Below, piece after piece: positions 1 through 9,765 of a DNA stretch of 64,000 bases (within the stretch, counting starts at the first letter, position 1; each line of letters opens with the position of its first letter). The position numbers and the translations under genes are program-made. The stretch covers positions 59,846 to 123,845 of the forward strand of contig NZ_PJZF01000015.1 of NCBI RefSeq assembly GCF_002858675.1, written 5' to 3'. Below the pieces are notes generated by a model that did no database searches, was not told the origin of the DNA, and saw only the letters and a list, made by a program, of their open reading frames with translations. This DNA is from Chimaeribacter californicus (GTDB taxonomy: Bacteria; Pseudomonadota; Gammaproteobacteria; Enterobacterales; Enterobacteriaceae).

Positions 1-1
1 T

Positions 2-526
2 ACCGCGATGGCGGTGGCCGCGTTTACGGCGCTGGTCTGGCAGATGAAGATGGCGAACCTGGTGGTGGCCGCCATGGCCCCGGTCGGCGCGGTCTTTACC
101 TTTATCGCGCTGGTGACCGGTTCGGCCTGGGGCAAGCCGATGTGGGGCACCTGGTGGATCTGGGATGCGCGCCTCACTTCCGAACTGGTGCTGCTGTTCC
201 TCTACCTCGGGGTGATCGCGCTCTATAACGCCTTTGAAGACCGGCGGCTGGCGGGGCGTGCTGCCGGCATTCTGGTGCTGGTCGGCATCGTCAATATCCC
301 GATCATCCACTACTCGGTGCAGTGGTGGAACACTCTGCACCAGGGCTCGACCAACATGCAGCAGACCATCGACCCAAGCATGCGCTACCCGTTGCGCTGG
401 GCGATTGTCGGTTACCTGTTCTTCTTCCTGACCCTGACCCTGATGCGCCTGCGCAACCTGATCCTGATGCAGGAGAGCCACCGCCCGTGGGTGCTGGCCC
501 TGTTCAGCCGGAGACCCCGCCCATGA
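2..526 (+). CDS. ccmC: Haem exporter/chaperone subunit CcmC, 5' end cut by window edge
   Basis: Inner-membrane protein that loads haem onto the chaperone CcmE during cytochrome c maturation. About 174 C-terminal residues are present; the family is about 245 residues, so roughly the first 70 lie before the window. The tryptophan-rich haem-handling motif (GTWWIWDARLTSELVLL) and a downstream periplasmic histidine in IIHYSVQWWNTLH are visible, with several membrane helices around them. The in-frame ATG at position 8 is internal, not a start. The stop overlaps the start of ccmD (ATGA), indicating translational coupling in a ccm operon whose ccmA and ccmB presumably lie upstream. Confidence 0.95.
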   Translation, partial: TAMAVAAFTALVWQMKMANLVVAAMAPVGAVFTFIALVTGSAWGKPMWGTWWIWDARLTSELVLLFLYLGVIALYNAFEDRRLAGRAAGILVLVGIVNIPIIHYSVQWWNTLHQGSTNMQQTIDPSMRYPLRWAIVGYLFFFLTLTLMRLRNLILMQESHRPWVLALFSRRPRP

Positions 527-762
527 GTCCTGCTTTTCCATCCTGGGCCGCCTTTTTTGCCATGGGCGGCTACGCCTTTTACGTCTGGCTGTCGGTGGCC
601 GTGACGCTGCTGTCACTGGCCGGGTTGCTGCTGCATACCCGCCTGCAACGCCGCCGGTTGATCGCCGCTGTCCAGCGCCGCGAGGCGCGTGACGTGCGCA
701 TCCGGGCGTCCAAATCTGTTACGCCTGCCGCCGCCGCGTCAGCGCAGGAGAATTCACTGTGA
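523..762 (+). CDS. ccmD: Haem exporter accessory protein CcmD
   Basis: Small single-span inner-membrane protein of 79 residues that helps release haem-loaded CcmE from the CcmABC complex. It begins [20 protein letters not shown], the usual CcmD opening, then has one transmembrane helix and a basic cytoplasmic tail ([17 protein letters not shown]). The start is the ATG overlapping the ccmC stop. A longer reading from position 322 in the same frame would run through ccmC and is not credible. The 3' end overlaps the GTG start of ccmE. Confidence 0.93.
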   Translation: MSPAFPSWAAFFAMGGYAFYVWLSVAVTLLSLAGLLLHTRLQRRRLIAAVQRREARDVRIRASKSVTPAAAASAQENSL

Positions 763-1247
763 ATCCACGTCGTAAAAGCCGCCTTTATCTGGCGGTGGCC
801 GTGCTGGTCGGCCTGGGCCTGACCGCCGCGCTGGTGCTCTATGCCCTGCGTTCCAACATCGATCTGTTCTATACCCCGAGTGAAATTCTACAGGGCAAGG
901 GTGAAAACCATGAGAAGCCGGAAGTGGGCGACCACCTGCGGATCGGCGGCATGGTGATGCCCGGCTCGGTCAGGCGGGACGATACAAGCCTGCAAGTCAG
1001 CTTTAAGGTCTATGACGCACGCGGCGCGATTGCGGTGACGTACACCGGCATCCTGCCCGATCTGTTCCGCGAAGGGCAGGGGGTGGTGGCGCAGGGCGTG
1101 CTGGGGCCGGACAACGTGGTCAATGCCAAACAGGTACTGGCCAAGCACGATGAAAAATATGTGCCGCCGGAGGTGGCAGACGCCATGAAAGAGAACCATC
1201 ACGGCCCGGCGGCGAAGTATGTCGCCAATGAGGGCAGTAAATCATGA
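759..1247 (+). CDS. ccmE: Periplasmic haem chaperone CcmE
   Basis: Membrane-anchored periplasmic protein of 162 residues that binds haem covalently and passes it to CcmF/CcmH. An N-terminal signal anchor (about residues 9-30) is followed by an OB-fold-like beta domain. The haem-attaching histidine is visible at residue 130 in the motif [12 protein letters not shown]. Start codon is GTG, overlapping the ccmD stop by four bases; the next gene overlaps its stop in the same way. Length is typical for enterobacterial CcmE. Confidence 0.96.
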   Translation: MNPRRKSRLYLAVAVLVGLGLTAALVLYALRSNIDLFYTPSEILQGKGENHEKPEVGDHLRIGGMVMPGSVRRDDTSLQVSFKVYDARGAIAVTYTGILPDLFREGQGVVAQGVLGPDNVVNAKQVLAKHDEKYVPPEVADAMKENHHGPAAKYVANEGSKS

Positions 1248-3211
1248 TCCCGGAAATCGGCAGTTTTCTGCTCTGCCTCGGGCTGGCGGTGGCCCTGCTG
1301 CTGAGTATCTACCCGCAGTGGGGCGCGGCGCGCCAGGACGCCCGGATGATGGCGGTGGCGCGGCCGCTGGCCTACGGCATGTTTGCCTGCATCGCCGGGG
1401 CGTTCGCGATCCTGGTGCACGCCTTTGTGGTCAATGACTTTACCGTGGCCTATGTGGCCACCAACTCCAACAGCCACCTGCCTGTTTACTACCGGGTGGC
1501 GGCGACCTGGGGCGCGCATGAGGGCTCACTGCTGCTGTGGGTGCTGCTGCTGAGCAGCTGGACGCTGGCGGTAGCGCTGCTGAGCCGCCGGATGCCGCAG
1601 GATGCGGTGGCGCGGGTGCTGTCGGTGCTGGGCATGATCACCGGCGGTTTCCTGCTGTTTATTATCCTGACGTCGAATCCCTTTACCCGTACCCTGCCGG
1701 ACTTCCCGATTGACGGCAGTGACCTCAACCCGCTGTTGCAGGATATCGGCCTGATCTTCCACCCGCCGCTGCTCTATATGGGGTACGTCGGCTTCTCGGT
1801 GGCGTTCGCCTTTGCCATCGCCTCACTGATGGCCGGGCGGCTCGACACCGCCTGGGCGCGCTGGTCACGCCCCTGGACCACGGCGGCCTGGGTGTTCCTC
1901 ACCATCGGCATCGTGCTCGGCTCTGCCTGGGCCTATTACGAGCTGGGCTGGGGCGGCTGGTGGTTCTGGGACCCGGTGGAAAACGCCTCCTTTATGCCGT
2001 GGCTGGCGGGCACCGCGCTTATCCACTCCCTGGCGGTGACGGAGAAACGCGGCACCTTCAAAGCCTGGACGGTGCTGCTGGCGATCACCGCGTTCTCGCT
2101 CTGCCTGCTCGGCACCTTCCTGGTACGCTCCGGCGTGCTGGTATCGGTACACTCATTCGCCTCCGACCCTGAGCGCGGCCTCTACATCCTGGCTTATCTG
2201 GTGATCGTTATCGGCAGTTCGCTGCTGCTGTATGCGGTGCGCGGTGCGCAGGTGCGCAGCCCGAGCCGCCATGAAGTGTTCTCACGTGAGACCTTCCTGC
2301 TCGGCAACAACGTGCTGCTGATCGCGGCGATGCTGGTGGTGCTGCTCGGCACCCTGTTGCCGCTGGTACACAAGCAACTCGGCCTCGGCAGCATCTCGAT
2401 TGGTGAGCCGTTCTTCAACACCATGTTCACCTTCCTGATGGCGCCGCTGGCGCTGCTGCTGGGCATCGGGCCGCTGGTGCGCTGGCGGCGGGACGACGCC
2501 GGGAAGTTCTGGAAGCGGCTGGCGGCCTCGCTGGTGGTGACGCTGCTGCTGTCAGTGCTGCTGCCGTGGCTGATGCAGGACCGCATCGCCGGGATGACGG
2601 TGCTCGGGCTGATGATGGCGTTGTGGGTGACCCTTCTCACCCTGCTGGAGCTGCATGAGCGCGCCACCCACCGCCACAGCTTCTGGCGCGGGCTGACCAC
2701 CCTGACGCGCAGCCACTGGGGCATGGTGCTGGGCCACCTCGGCGTGGCGGTCACGGTGATCGGCATCGCCTTCAGCCAGAACTACAGCGTCGAGCGTGAC
2801 GTGCGGATGAAAGCGGGCGACAGCGTGGATATTCACGGCTACCACTTTGTGTTCCGCGACGTACACAGCATTTCCGGCCCCAACTACAGCGGCGGCGCGG
2901 GCATCATTGACGTCAGCGAAGGCGGCAAACCGGTGACCGAATTGCGCGCCGAAAAGCGTTACTACAGCGTGGCGCGCAGCATGATGACCGAAGCGGCGAT
3001 CGACGGCGGGCTGGTGCGTGACCTCTACGCCGCGCTGGGCGAAGAGCTGGACGACGGCAGCTGGGCGGTGCGGCTCTACTATAAACCCTTTGTGCGCTGG
3101 ATCTGGCTGGGCGGCCTGTTGATGGCGGCAGGCGGGGTGCTCTGCATCCTTGACCCGCGCTACCGGATGAGCAAAAAGCAGGCGCGCCGGCCTGTGGTGG
3201 AGAAAGTATGA
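1244..3211 (+). CDS. ccmF: Haem lyase CcmF
   Basis: Large polytopic inner-membrane protein (655 residues) that ligates haem to CxxCH motifs of apocytochrome c together with CcmH/CcmI. The haem-binding motif [20 protein letters not shown] is present near residues 230-250. Conserved histidines flank it, for example in [14 protein letters not shown]. Many hydrophobic helices are present and the protein ends with a large periplasmic segment followed by a last helix. The ATG start overlaps the ccmE stop. Length matches the family. Confidence 0.96.
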   Translation: MIPEIGSFLLCLGLAVALLLSIYPQWGAARQDARMMAVARPLAYGMFACIAGAFAILVHAFVVNDFTVAYVATNSNSHLPVYYRVAATWGAHEGSLLLWVLLLSSWTLAVALLSRRMPQDAVARVLSVLGMITGGFLLFIILTSNPFTRTLPDFPIDGSDLNPLLQDIGLIFHPPLLYMGYVGFSVAFAFAIASLMAGRLDTAWARWSRPWTTAAWVFLTIGIVLGSAWAYYELGWGGWWFWDPVENASFMPWLAGTALIHSLAVTEKRGTFKAWTVLLAITAFSLCLLGTFLVRSGVLVSVHSFASDPERGLYILAYLVIVIGSSLLLYAVRGAQVRSPSRHEVFSRETFLLGNNVLLIAAMLVVLLGTLLPLVHKQLGLGSISIGEPFFNTMFTFLMAPLALLLGIGPLVRWRRDDAGKFWKRLAASLVVTLLLSVLLPWLMQDRIAGMTVLGLMMALWVTLLTLLELHERATHRHSFWRGLTTLTRSHWGMVLGHLGVAVTVIGIAFSQNYSVERDVRMKAGDSVDIHGYHFVFRDVHSISGPNYSGGAGIIDVSEGGKPVTELRAEKRYYSVARSMMTEAAIDGGLVRDLYAALGEELDDGSWAVRLYYKPFVRWIWLGGLLMAAGGVLCILDPRYRMSKKQARRPVVEKV

Positions 3212-3762
3212 ACCGTAAGCTGTTATTTATTCCCCTGATCCTGTTCCTGTTGCTGGCGACCGCCTTTGTGGTGCAGCTGCAGCGCAACGCCCACGGCGAC
3301 GACCCGACCCGGCTGGAGTCGGCGCTGCTCGGCAAACCGGTGCCGGTGTTTACGCTCGCCTCGCTGGCGGAGCCGGGCAAAACCTACAGCCAGTCAGTGC
3401 TGCATGACGGCAAACCGCTGCTGCTGAATGTCTGGGCGACCTGGTGCCCGACCTGCCGCGCGGAACACCAGTACCTGAACAGCCTGGCGGCGCAGGGCGT
3501 GCGCGTGGTGGGGCTGAACTACAAAGATGACCGCGCCAAAGCGGTGAACTGGCTGAACACCCTCGGCAACCCCTACGCGCTGAGCCTGTATGACGGCGAC
3601 GGGATGCTGGGGCTGGATCTCGGCGTTTACGGCGCGCCGGAAACCTTCCTGATCGACGGGCAGGGCATCATCCGCTACCGCCATGCCGGTGACCTGAACG
3701 CGGAAGTCTGGCAGCGTGAGGTCGCGCCGCTCTACCGCAAATATGGCGGGGGCGCTTCATGA
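3208..3762 (+). CDS. ccmG: Thiol:disulfide interchange protein CcmG (DsbE)
   Basis: Membrane-anchored periplasmic thioredoxin-like reductase of 184 residues that keeps apocytochrome cysteines reduced before haem ligation. An N-terminal hydrophobic anchor spans about residues 5-23. The active site WATWCPTCRAEH has cysteines at residues 80 and 83. A cis-proline loop is seen in YGAPETFLID, as in other CcmG proteins. Start overlaps the ccmF stop; end overlaps the ccmH start. Confidence 0.95.
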   Translation: MNRKLLFIPLILFLLLATAFVVQLQRNAHGDDPTRLESALLGKPVPVFTLASLAEPGKTYSQSVLHDGKPLLLNVWATWCPTCRAEHQYLNSLAAQGVRVVGLNYKDDRAKAVNWLNTLGNPYALSLYDGDGMLGLDLGVYGAPETFLIDGQGIIRYRHAGDLNAEVWQREVAPLYRKYGGGAS

Positions 3763-4220
3763 GAAGGCTGATTTGCCTGTTGGCCGGGTTGCTGCTGAGC
3801 GCCAACCTCTGGGCGGCGATTGACACCTACCAGTTCAAGAGCACTGAACAGGAGCAGCAGTACCGCGAGCTGACCGGGCAGCTGCGCTGCCCTAAATGCC
3901 AGAACAACAGCATCGCGGATTCCAACTCCATGATCGCGGCGGACATGCGCACCAAGGTCTACCAGCTGATGCAGCAGGGGCAGTCGCGCCAGCAAATCAT
4001 CGATTACATGGTGGCGCGTTACGGCAACTTTGTGACTTATGAGCCGCCGGTGACCGCCTCCACCCTGATTCTGTGGGCCGGGCCGGCGCTGTTTGTGCTG
4101 GTGGGCGGGCTGGTGGTACTGCTGCGCGCGCGGCGGCAGGGGCGGGCGGCAACGCTTTCGCCGCAGGAGCAGGCGCGGCTGGCGCAACTGCTGAATGATT
4201 CTGACAGGACACATGACTGA
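3759..4220 (+). CDS. ccmH: Cytochrome c maturation protein CcmH (thiol oxidoreductase part)
   Basis: Periplasmic-facing thiol protein of 153 residues that resolves disulfides with apocytochrome c and CcmG. A signal peptide (about residues 1-20, ending NLWAA) precedes the redox motif LRCPKCQNNS, cysteines 44 and 47. A transmembrane helix lies near residues 103-123. In E. coli this domain is fused to a CcmI-like TPR domain in one long CcmH. Here the TPR part is a separate gene starting at the last base of this stop codon, the arrangement seen in many other proteobacteria. Confidence 0.93.
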   Translation: MRRLICLLAGLLLSANLWAAIDTYQFKSTEQEQQYRELTGQLRCPKCQNNSIADSNSMIAADMRTKVYQLMQQGQSRQQIIDYMVARYGNFVTYEPPVTASTLILWAGPALFVLVGGLVVLLRARRQGRAATLSPQEQARLAQLLNDSDRTHD

Positions 4221-5431
4221 TGGCTTTTTGGCTGATTGCGTTGTTATTGCTGGTGATCGCCGCGACCCTGCTGGTTGCGCCCACCTTCCGCCGGGTTGAC
4301 CGCACGGCGGGTGCCAGCCGGGACAGCCTGAACAAGGCGTTTTACCATGAGCGGCTGGCCGAGCTGGCCCATGACGAACAGCAGGGCATTATTGCTGAGC
4401 GGCCGGTGCTGGTGCAGGAGCTGCAGGAGAATCTGCTGAGCGACATCCCCGGCCGTGACGCCGCCCCGGTGCGGCCGCTGGGCCGCTGGGTGCTGATTCC
4501 CGGCGTGCTGGCGCTGGTGTTGGTGTCAGTGGGGTTCTACCTGAAAACCGGCGGACTGGTGCAGGTGGCCGCCTGGCAGCAGGCGGTGCGCGACTTACCT
4601 GCGCTGCGCGCTCAGGTGGCGGATGAACACGCGGAACCGCTGACCGGGGATGACGTGGCGCGCCTCGGGCTGGGGCTGCGCACCGCGTTGCAGCATGACC
4701 CGCAGAATGTGGACAACTGGCTGATGCTCGGGCGGGTCGGCGTGGCGCTGAACAATGCCGCCACCGCCACCCAGGCGTTTGGCCGCGCCTATGCGCTGCA
4801 ACCGGAGAACCGCGAGGTGCAGCTCGCCTATGCCGATGTGCTGACCCGCTCAGCCGACCCGGCCGATCAGCGCCAGGCGGAAACGATGCTGAAAGCGCTG
4901 GGCAGCGCCGACCCTACCGATCTGCGGGTGCTGAACCTGCTGGCGTTTAACGCCTTCCAGCAGGGGAACTACCCGAAAGCGATTGAGGGCTGGGGCCTGA
5001 TGCTGAAAGTGCTGCCGCCGGACGATCCGCGGGCGGAAATGCTGCGGCGCAGCATTCAACAAGCGCGCAGCAAAGCAGGTATGGATAATGTGCAGCTCGG
5101 AGTGGCGGTCACGCTCTCGCCGGAAGCGGCGCGCCACCTGCCGCCGCAGGGCATGGTGCTGATCTCGGTTACTGACGGCAGCAGCCCGGTGCCGGTGGCG
5201 GTAAAACGCCTGCCGCTCAGTCGCTTCCCGCTAACGCTGACTATTGATGACACCAATGCAATGATGCCTGAAAGGTTGCTTTCTTCAATGCATCAGGTCA
5301 AAGTCAAGGTACGCATATCGCCGGACGGATCGGCCACCCCCCACACCGGGGAGTGGGCCGGTGAGAGCGGCCTCCAGCCATTTTCCGGGCAAAAACAGGT
5401 TAACATTGAGATTAATCAGCAGGTGCCGTAG
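4220..5431 (+). CDS. ccmI: Cytochrome c biogenesis protein CcmI, apocytochrome chaperone
   Basis: Membrane protein of 403 residues with two N-terminal helices (about residues 2-20 and 92-112) joined by a cytoplasmic loop. A large periplasmic domain follows with TPR-like helices (for example DPQNVDNWLMLGRVGVALNN and the repeat after it). A beta-rich C-terminal part starts near residue 290 (VQLGVAVTLSPEAARHLPPQ). CcmI holds apocytochrome c C-termini for the CcmFH ligase. It is the last gene of the coupled ccm run and is followed by a 30-base gap to mlaA with its own ribosome site, so transcription may continue into mlaA. Confidence 0.9.
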   Translation: MAFWLIALLLLVIAATLLVAPTFRRVDRTAGASRDSLNKAFYHERLAELAHDEQQGIIAERPVLVQELQENLLSDIPGRDAAPVRPLGRWVLIPGVLALVLVSVGFYLKTGGLVQVAAWQQAVRDLPALRAQVADEHAEPLTGDDVARLGLGLRTALQHDPQNVDNWLMLGRVGVALNNAATATQAFGRAYALQPENREVQLAYADVLTRSADPADQRQAETMLKALGSADPTDLRVLNLLAFNAFQQGNYPKAIEGWGLMLKVLPPDDPRAEMLRRSIQQARSKAGMDNVQLGVAVTLSPEAARHLPPQGMVLISVTDGSSPVPVAVKRLPLSRFPLTLTIDDTNAMMPERLLSSMHQVKVKVRISPDGSATPHTGEWAGESGLQPFSGQKQVNIEINQQVP

Positions 5432-5461
5432 CGCGCCTGCCGTAAAAATAGGGAGAGAAGA

Positions 5462-6220
5462 ATGAACTACCGCCTGATGGGACTGGCCTTTGCCGGCGTA
5501 CTGCTTGCCGGTTGCGCCAGTTCACCGGATAAGCAGCAGCAGGGGCGGTCTGACCCGCTCGAAGGCTTCAACCGGGCGATGTTCAGTTTTAACTACGATG
5601 TGCTGGACCCCTATATTGTCCGGCCTGCGGCGGTAGCCTGGCGGGATTATGTGCCGATGCCGGCACGTAACGGCCTGAGCAACTTTACCGGCAACCTGGA
5701 TGAACCGGCCACCATGGTCAACTACTTCCTGGAAGGCAAACCCTATGATGCGATGAAGCACTTTACCCGCTTCTTCCTCAACACCCTGCTGGGGATGGGC
5801 GGCCTGATTGACGTCGCCGGTATGGCGAACCCGCAGCTGGCGCGCGAAGAGCCGCACCGCTTCGGCAGCACCCTGGGCTATTACGGCGTGGGTTACGGCC
5901 CGTATGTCGAGTTGCCGGGCTACGGCAGCTTTACCGTGCGTGAGGATGGCGGCGAATGGGTAGACAAACTCTACCCGCCGCTGAGCTACCTGACTTTCTG
6001 GATGTCCGCCGGAAAATGGGTGGTGGAAGGGATCGAAACCCGCGCCCAGTTGCTGGACTCTGACGGCCTGCTGCGTAACTCCTCCGACCCTTACGTGATG
6101 GTGCGTGAGGCGTACTTCCAGCGGCACGATTTCCTGGCGAGCGGCGGCAAGCTCACCCCTGCCACCAACCCGAACGCGTCAGCGATTCAGGGCGATCTGG
6201 ATGATATCGACTCGCAGTAG
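5462..6220 (+). CDS. mlaA: Outer-membrane lipoprotein MlaA (VacJ), phospholipid retrograde transport
   Basis: Lipoprotein of 252 residues that extracts misplaced phospholipid from the outer leaflet of the outer membrane, working with porins and the MlaC/MlaFEDB system. The lipobox LLAGCASS puts the lipidated cysteine at residue 19. Typical family segments follow: DPLEGFNRAMFSFNYDVLD, PARNGLSNFTGNLDEPATM and GYGPYVELPGYGSFTVRE. Start ATG is preceded by GGGAGAGAAG. The gene ends before a bidirectional hairpin shared with fadL. In E. coli mlaA also neighbours fadL. Confidence 0.96.
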   Translation: MNYRLMGLAFAGVLLAGCASSPDKQQQGRSDPLEGFNRAMFSFNYDVLDPYIVRPAAVAWRDYVPMPARNGLSNFTGNLDEPATMVNYFLEGKPYDAMKHFTRFFLNTLLGMGGLIDVAGMANPQLAREEPHRFGSTLGYYGVGYGPYVELPGYGSFTVREDGGEWVDKLYPPLSYLTFWMSAGKWVVEGIETRAQLLDSDGLLRNSSDPYVMVREAYFQRHDFLASGGKLTPATNPNASAIQGDLDDIDSQ

Positions 6221-6236
6221 CGGAGCATCCCCACCC

Positions 6237-6268
6237 ATAAAAAAAGCGCCCTTGGGCGCTTTTTTTGT
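6237..6268. terminator. Bidirectional intrinsic terminator between mlaA and fadL
   Basis: An A-run, the stem GCGCCC/GGGCGC with a TT loop, and a T-run occupy this gap. The symmetric A and T tracts let it end both the plus-strand mlaA transcript and the minus-strand fadL transcript. Confidence 0.9.
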
Positions 6269-6282
6269 TGGGGAAACGTTTG

Positions 6283-7560
6283 TCAGAACAGGTAGTTGAA
6301 GTTAATACCGTAGAGCCAGGCTTTGCCTTCGGAGTCAAACTCGTAGTTCGGCAGGCTGGCTGAGACGGATTCGCTGATGTGCACCTTCTGGCCGTGCATA
6401 TAAGAGACGCCCACGTCCACGGACGCATCCTCGTTAAAGGCGTAGGTCGTCCCGGCGCTGAGCCAGAAGCGGTCCTGATCCGGGATAGAGATGGTGCGGT
6501 TTTGCGCCGGTACCGGGCTGTCATCAAAGGCGATACCGGTGCGGAACGTCCAGTTGTCGTCGTAGTAATAGGTGGTGCCGAGCGCCAGGCGGTAAGCATC
6601 CTTGAAGCCTTCATGCTTTTCAAACAGCGTCTGGCCGCTGGTGCCGGTGGCTTTCAGCTCCTGGAACTGGCTCCAGCTGGTGTAGGTCAGGCTGTAGTGG
6701 ATCGCCCATTTCGGCGCCACTTTGTTGTAACCCGACACTTCCCACATCTCCGGCAGGTTCAGCGTCAATGCGCCCGGGATGGTGCTGCCGCCGGTGCCGC
6801 CGAGTTGCGCCGGCAGTTCGTTGCGGTAGTCGCCGTCAAAATCGATATCGACTTTCGAGCGGTAGGTCAGGCTATAGCGGTTGTTGTCATCCACTTCATA
6901 TAACAGCCCGGCGTTCCAGCCGTAGCCCCATTCGTCACCTTTCAGGTGGGCAATCTGGGTATCGGCGGAGATCAGGCCGCGGCTTGCCAGCACGCCCGCC
7001 TCACCGGCGGTGCGCTCAATTTTGGCGCGTGCGTAGACGGCGTCAAACCCCACGCCGACGCTGAAATGCTGGTTCAGGCGGTAGGCGGTGCTGAGGTTGA
7101 AGTTAGCGGTTTTCAGGTCGGTTTTGCCGCCCATCGGGCCTGCGGTATAGCCGCTGTTGAATTCGGTCGCCAGGCCATAGTTGGAGGTCACGGACGCGCC
7201 CACTGACCACTGGTCATCCAGCGGCAGAATAAAGTGGATATTCGGCACCCACTCGGACGGGGCAATATTACTGGCGCTGGTGCTGGCCCCGGTCAGCGGC
7301 GAATTGCCGGTGATGTCCACGTCCGGGTCGATGTAAATCGCGCCCACGGAGAACGCCGGGCGATCAAACATGGTCATGGTCGCGGGGTTACGGCTGCCGG
7401 AGGCGGCGCTGTCTGCAATCGCCCCTTCACCAGAAAATGAGCGCCCCAGCCCGGCGGCAGAATATTCATTCAGCAGGAAGCCCGCGGCAGAAGCCTGCGA
7501 GGTAATGACGGTGAGTGCTGCTGCCAGTGCAGTTCTTTTGAACAGGTTTTTCTGGTTCAT
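6283..7560 (-). CDS. fadL: Long-chain fatty acid outer-membrane transporter FadL
   Basis: Beta-barrel channel (425 residues) that takes up exogenous long-chain fatty acids. A signal peptide ends at SQASA, and the mature protein starts [19 protein letters not shown], the FadL N-terminal hatch with the conserved NPA segment ([16 protein letters not shown]). The C-terminus ends in aromatic NFNYLF, as outer-membrane proteins do. The ATG at 7560 is chosen over the upstream TTG at 7566 because a GAGG ribosome site lies eight bases before it. The promoter region carries FadR-like sites, fitting repression in the absence of fatty acids. Confidence 0.96.
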   Translation of the reverse strand: MNQKNLFKRTALAAALTVITSQASAAGFLLNEYSAAGLGRSFSGEGAIADSAASGSRNPATMTMFDRPAFSVGAIYIDPDVDITGNSPLTGASTSASNIAPSEWVPNIHFILPLDDQWSVGASVTSNYGLATEFNSGYTAGPMGGKTDLKTANFNLSTAYRLNQHFSVGVGFDAVYARAKIERTAGEAGVLASRGLISADTQIAHLKGDEWGYGWNAGLLYEVDDNNRYSLTYRSKVDIDFDGDYRNELPAQLGGTGGSTIPGALTLNLPEMWEVSGYNKVAPKWAIHYSLTYTSWSQFQELKATGTSGQTLFEKHEGFKDAYRLALGTTYYYDDNWTFRTGIAFDDSPVPAQNRTISIPDQDRFWLSAGTTYAFNEDASVDVGVSYMHGQKVHISESVSASLPNYEFDSEGKAWLYGINFNYLF

Positions 7561-7596
7561 GACCAAAACCTCATGTTATCTGTTTATTTTTAGCAA

Positions 7597-7613
7597 TGTT
7601 ACATGACGTAACA
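7597..7613. repeat. Inverted repeat in fadL 5' leader
   Basis: TGTTAC-ATGAC-GTAACA, six-base arms with a five-base spacer, lies about 37 bases before the fadL start. It could be a protein-binding site (OmpR regulates fadL in E. coli) or a small hairpin in the leader. The assignment is open. Confidence 0.45.
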
Positions 7614-7646
7614 AGGAGCGCGGATTGTAGGGTCCGGGGAGCGGCC

Positions 7647-7687
7647 GACAAATCAGACCAGTGAGCGAATTATAGAGCTGACCTTGC
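7647..7687 (-). promoter_or_regulatory. fadL promoter with FadR-like operator(s)
   Basis: Read on the minus strand, a perfect -10 TATAAT lies at 7674-7669, with a possible -35 TTGCAA 19 bases upstream. The segment CACTGGTCTGATTTGTC at 7663-7647 matches 11 of 15 defined bases of the FadR consensus AACTGGTCNGACCNGTT and would cover the expected transcription start. A weaker copy (GCAAGGTCAGCTCTATA) overlaps the -10 at 7687-7671. Two FadR sites near the start are the known arrangement in E. coli fadL. The remainder of the 7561-7928 gap shows no gene. Confidence 0.7.
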
Positions 7688-7928
7688 TTTTTGTTGCAAT
7701 AATGTTTTCCAAATATTGCAGTGTTGATAACAAAAATTAGACGGTGTTAACAAAAAAGCCGTGAACTTATCGCACTGTCGGCATTTCCCGGCACGAACCC
7801 GGGATTTTGTGTGATAAGTGCTCCATAAAAGGCATACAAAAAGTAAGTGCTAGTGCATCCCCGGCGGCAGGCGTAAAATCTTACACATCTTGTCATTTCC
7901 CCTTTTACTTCCCACCAAGGAGCGAACT

Positions 7929-8225
7929 ATGTCCGATGCCATTAATGCGTGTAACGCCCAGGAAACCGCCGCCTGCTGCTGTGTTGATGTCGGCACCATC
8001 ATGGATAACAGCGATTGCACCGCCTCTTACAGTCAGACGTTTGCTGACCGCGCCGCCGCTGAAGCGATGCTGGCGACACTGACTGAAAAAGCGCGCAACG
8101 TGGAGTCCGACCCGTGCCAGGTTGACAGCCAGATCACGCCGGAAGGCGAGGGCGTGCGCCTGACGGTGGATTTCACCTTTGCCTGCCAGGCTGAAACCAT
8201 GATCTTCCAGCTCGGCCTGCGCTGA
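7929..8225 (+). CDS. yfcZ: YfcZ/YiiS family protein, cysteine-rich, function unknown
   Basis: Small cytoplasmic protein of 98 residues matching E. coli YfcZ: the N-terminal run ETAACCCVDVGTIMDNSDC is rich in cysteine, and the end DFTFACQAETMIFQLGLR is strongly conserved. The ATG at 7929 is chosen because AAGGAG sits eight bases upstream; an in-frame ATG at 7890 has no such site. No enzymatic motif is visible and the function is unknown. It lies between fadL and fadI as in E. coli and is followed by a terminator. Confidence 0.9.
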   Translation: MSDAINACNAQETAACCCVDVGTIMDNSDCTASYSQTFADRAAAEAMLATLTEKARNVESDPCQVDSQITPEGEGVRLTVDFTFACQAETMIFQLGLR

Positions 8226-8252
8226 TCCCGCTGTTTTACTGCCTCTCTCTCC

Positions 8253-8276
8253 CTCGCCCCGGCGGGGGTTTTTTTT
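8253..8276 (+). terminator. Intrinsic terminator after yfcZ
   Basis: Short GC stem CGCCCC/GGGGG with tight loop followed by nine T residues, 28 bases after the yfcZ stop. Confidence 0.8.
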
Positions 8277-8396
8277 ATCTGCTATGCCGGGAAGGCCGGC
8301 CGATGAACCGCGGTTTCTGGGGCAAAAGGTGTTCAGGCTCCCACTTTCAGCGTGTTGCGGTTTGCGACATGTAAACATTTGGTTAAAAATACCCCT

Positions 8397-8413
8397 GTCA
8401 GGTCTGACCTGTT
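8397..8413. promoter_or_regulatory. FadR operator upstream of fadIJ
   Basis: GTCAGGTCTGACCTGTT contains the perfect palindrome CAGGTC-T-GACCTG and matches 12 of the 15 defined positions of the FadR consensus. It lies 39 bases before fadI. FadR represses beta-oxidation genes until acyl-CoA releases it, so this fits fadIJ regulation in E. coli. Confidence 0.82.
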
Positions 8414-8451
8414 AACGGCAGACGATCATTATCCCGGTTTCAGGAGCAGCT

Positions 8452-9765
8452 ATGGACAAGGTGTTACCGCTGATCACCCGCGGCGGCGATCGCATCGCGA
8501 TTGTCGATGGGTTGCGCACGCCGTTTGCCAAACAGGCCACGGCGTACCACGGCATCCCGGCCGTGGATCTCGGCAAAATGGTGGTCAGTGAACTGCTGGC
8601 GCGCAGCGGCCTGGACCCGCAGGTGATTGACCAACTGGTGTTCGGCCAGGTGGTGCAGATGCCGGAAGCGCCGAACATCGCCCGCGAGATCGTGCTCGGT
8701 ACCGGTATGCATGTGCAGACCGACGCCTACAGCGTGTCACGCGCCTGCGCCACCAGCTTCCAGGCGGTGGCGAATGTGGCGGAGAGCATCATGGCCGGCA
8801 CGGTGCGGGTCGGCATTGCCGGTGGGGCGGACTCCTCCTCAGTGTTGCCGATCGGCGTCAGCAAAACGCTGGCCCGCACGCTGGTGGATGCCAACAAAGC
8901 GCGCACCCTGTCACAGCGCCTGAAACTCTTCAGCCGCCTGCGCCCGCGTGACCTGCTGCCGGTGCCGCCCGCCGTGGCGGAGTATTCCACCGGCCTGCGC
9001 ATGGGCGACACCGCCGAGCAGATGGCGAAAAGCCACCACATCAGCCGCGAAGAGCAGGACGCGCTGGCGCACCGCTCGCACCAGCTGGCGGCAGAGGCCT
9101 GGAAATCGGGGCATCTGCAACAGCAGGTGATGGCCGCTCACCTGCCGCCCTACCGTACCCGGCTGGAGCAGGACAACAACATCCGCCAGGATTCCCAGCT
9201 GGCGCACTACGCCAAACTGCGCCCGGCGTTTGACCGGCGGCACGGCAGCGTCACCGCCGCCAACAGCACGCCGCTCACTGACGGGGCCGCCGCGGTGTTG
9301 ATGATGAGCGAATCGCGCGCGGCGGAACTCGGCATGGTGCCGCTGGGCTACCTGCGCAGCTATGCCTTTACCGCCACCGACGTCTGGGAAGATATGCTGC
9401 TCGGCCCGGCCTACGCCACGCCGCTGGCGCTGGATCGCGCCGGGTTAACGCTCGGGGAGCTGGACCTGGTGGATATGCATGAGGCGTTTGCCGCCCAGAC
9501 GCTGGCGAACCTGAAGATGTTCGCCAGCGCCGGTTTCGCCCGCGACAAACTCCACCGGCCGCAGCCGGTAGGCGAGGTGGACCCGCAAAAATTCAACGTG
9601 CTGGGCGGTTCGATCGCCTACGGCCACCCGTTTGCCGCCACCGGCGCACGGATGATTACCCAGACGCTGCATGAGCTGCGCCGCCGGGGTGGCCGGTTCG
9701 GCCTGACCACCGCCTGTGCTGCCGGTGGCCTTGGCGCGGCGATGATTCTGGAGGTGGCATCATGA
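8452..9765 (+). CDS. fadI: 3-ketoacyl-CoA thiolase FadI, beta-oxidation
   Basis: Thiolase of 437 residues that cleaves 3-ketoacyl-CoA to acetyl-CoA and a shortened acyl-CoA. It is the beta-subunit of the FadJ/FadI complex, which in E. coli works in anaerobic beta-oxidation. The nucleophilic cysteine is residue 99 in [10 protein letters not shown]. The thiolase C-terminal signature [20 protein letters not shown] and the last active-site cysteine segment [12 protein letters not shown] are intact. The ATG is preceded by AGGAGC. The stop overlaps fadJ (ATGA). Confidence 0.96.
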   Translation: MDKVLPLITRGGDRIAIVDGLRTPFAKQATAYHGIPAVDLGKMVVSELLARSGLDPQVIDQLVFGQVVQMPEAPNIAREIVLGTGMHVQTDAYSVSRACATSFQAVANVAESIMAGTVRVGIAGGADSSSVLPIGVSKTLARTLVDANKARTLSQRLKLFSRLRPRDLLPVPPAVAEYSTGLRMGDTAEQMAKSHHISREEQDALAHRSHQLAAEAWKSGHLQQQVMAAHLPPYRTRLEQDNNIRQDSQLAHYAKLRPAFDRRHGSVTAANSTPLTDGAAAVLMMSESRAAELGMVPLGYLRSYAFTATDVWEDMLLGPAYATPLALDRAGLTLGELDLVDMHEAFAAQTLANLKMFASAGFARDKLHRPQPVGEVDPQKFNVLGGSIAYGHPFAATGARMITQTLHELRRRGGRFGLTTACAAGGLGAAMILEVAS

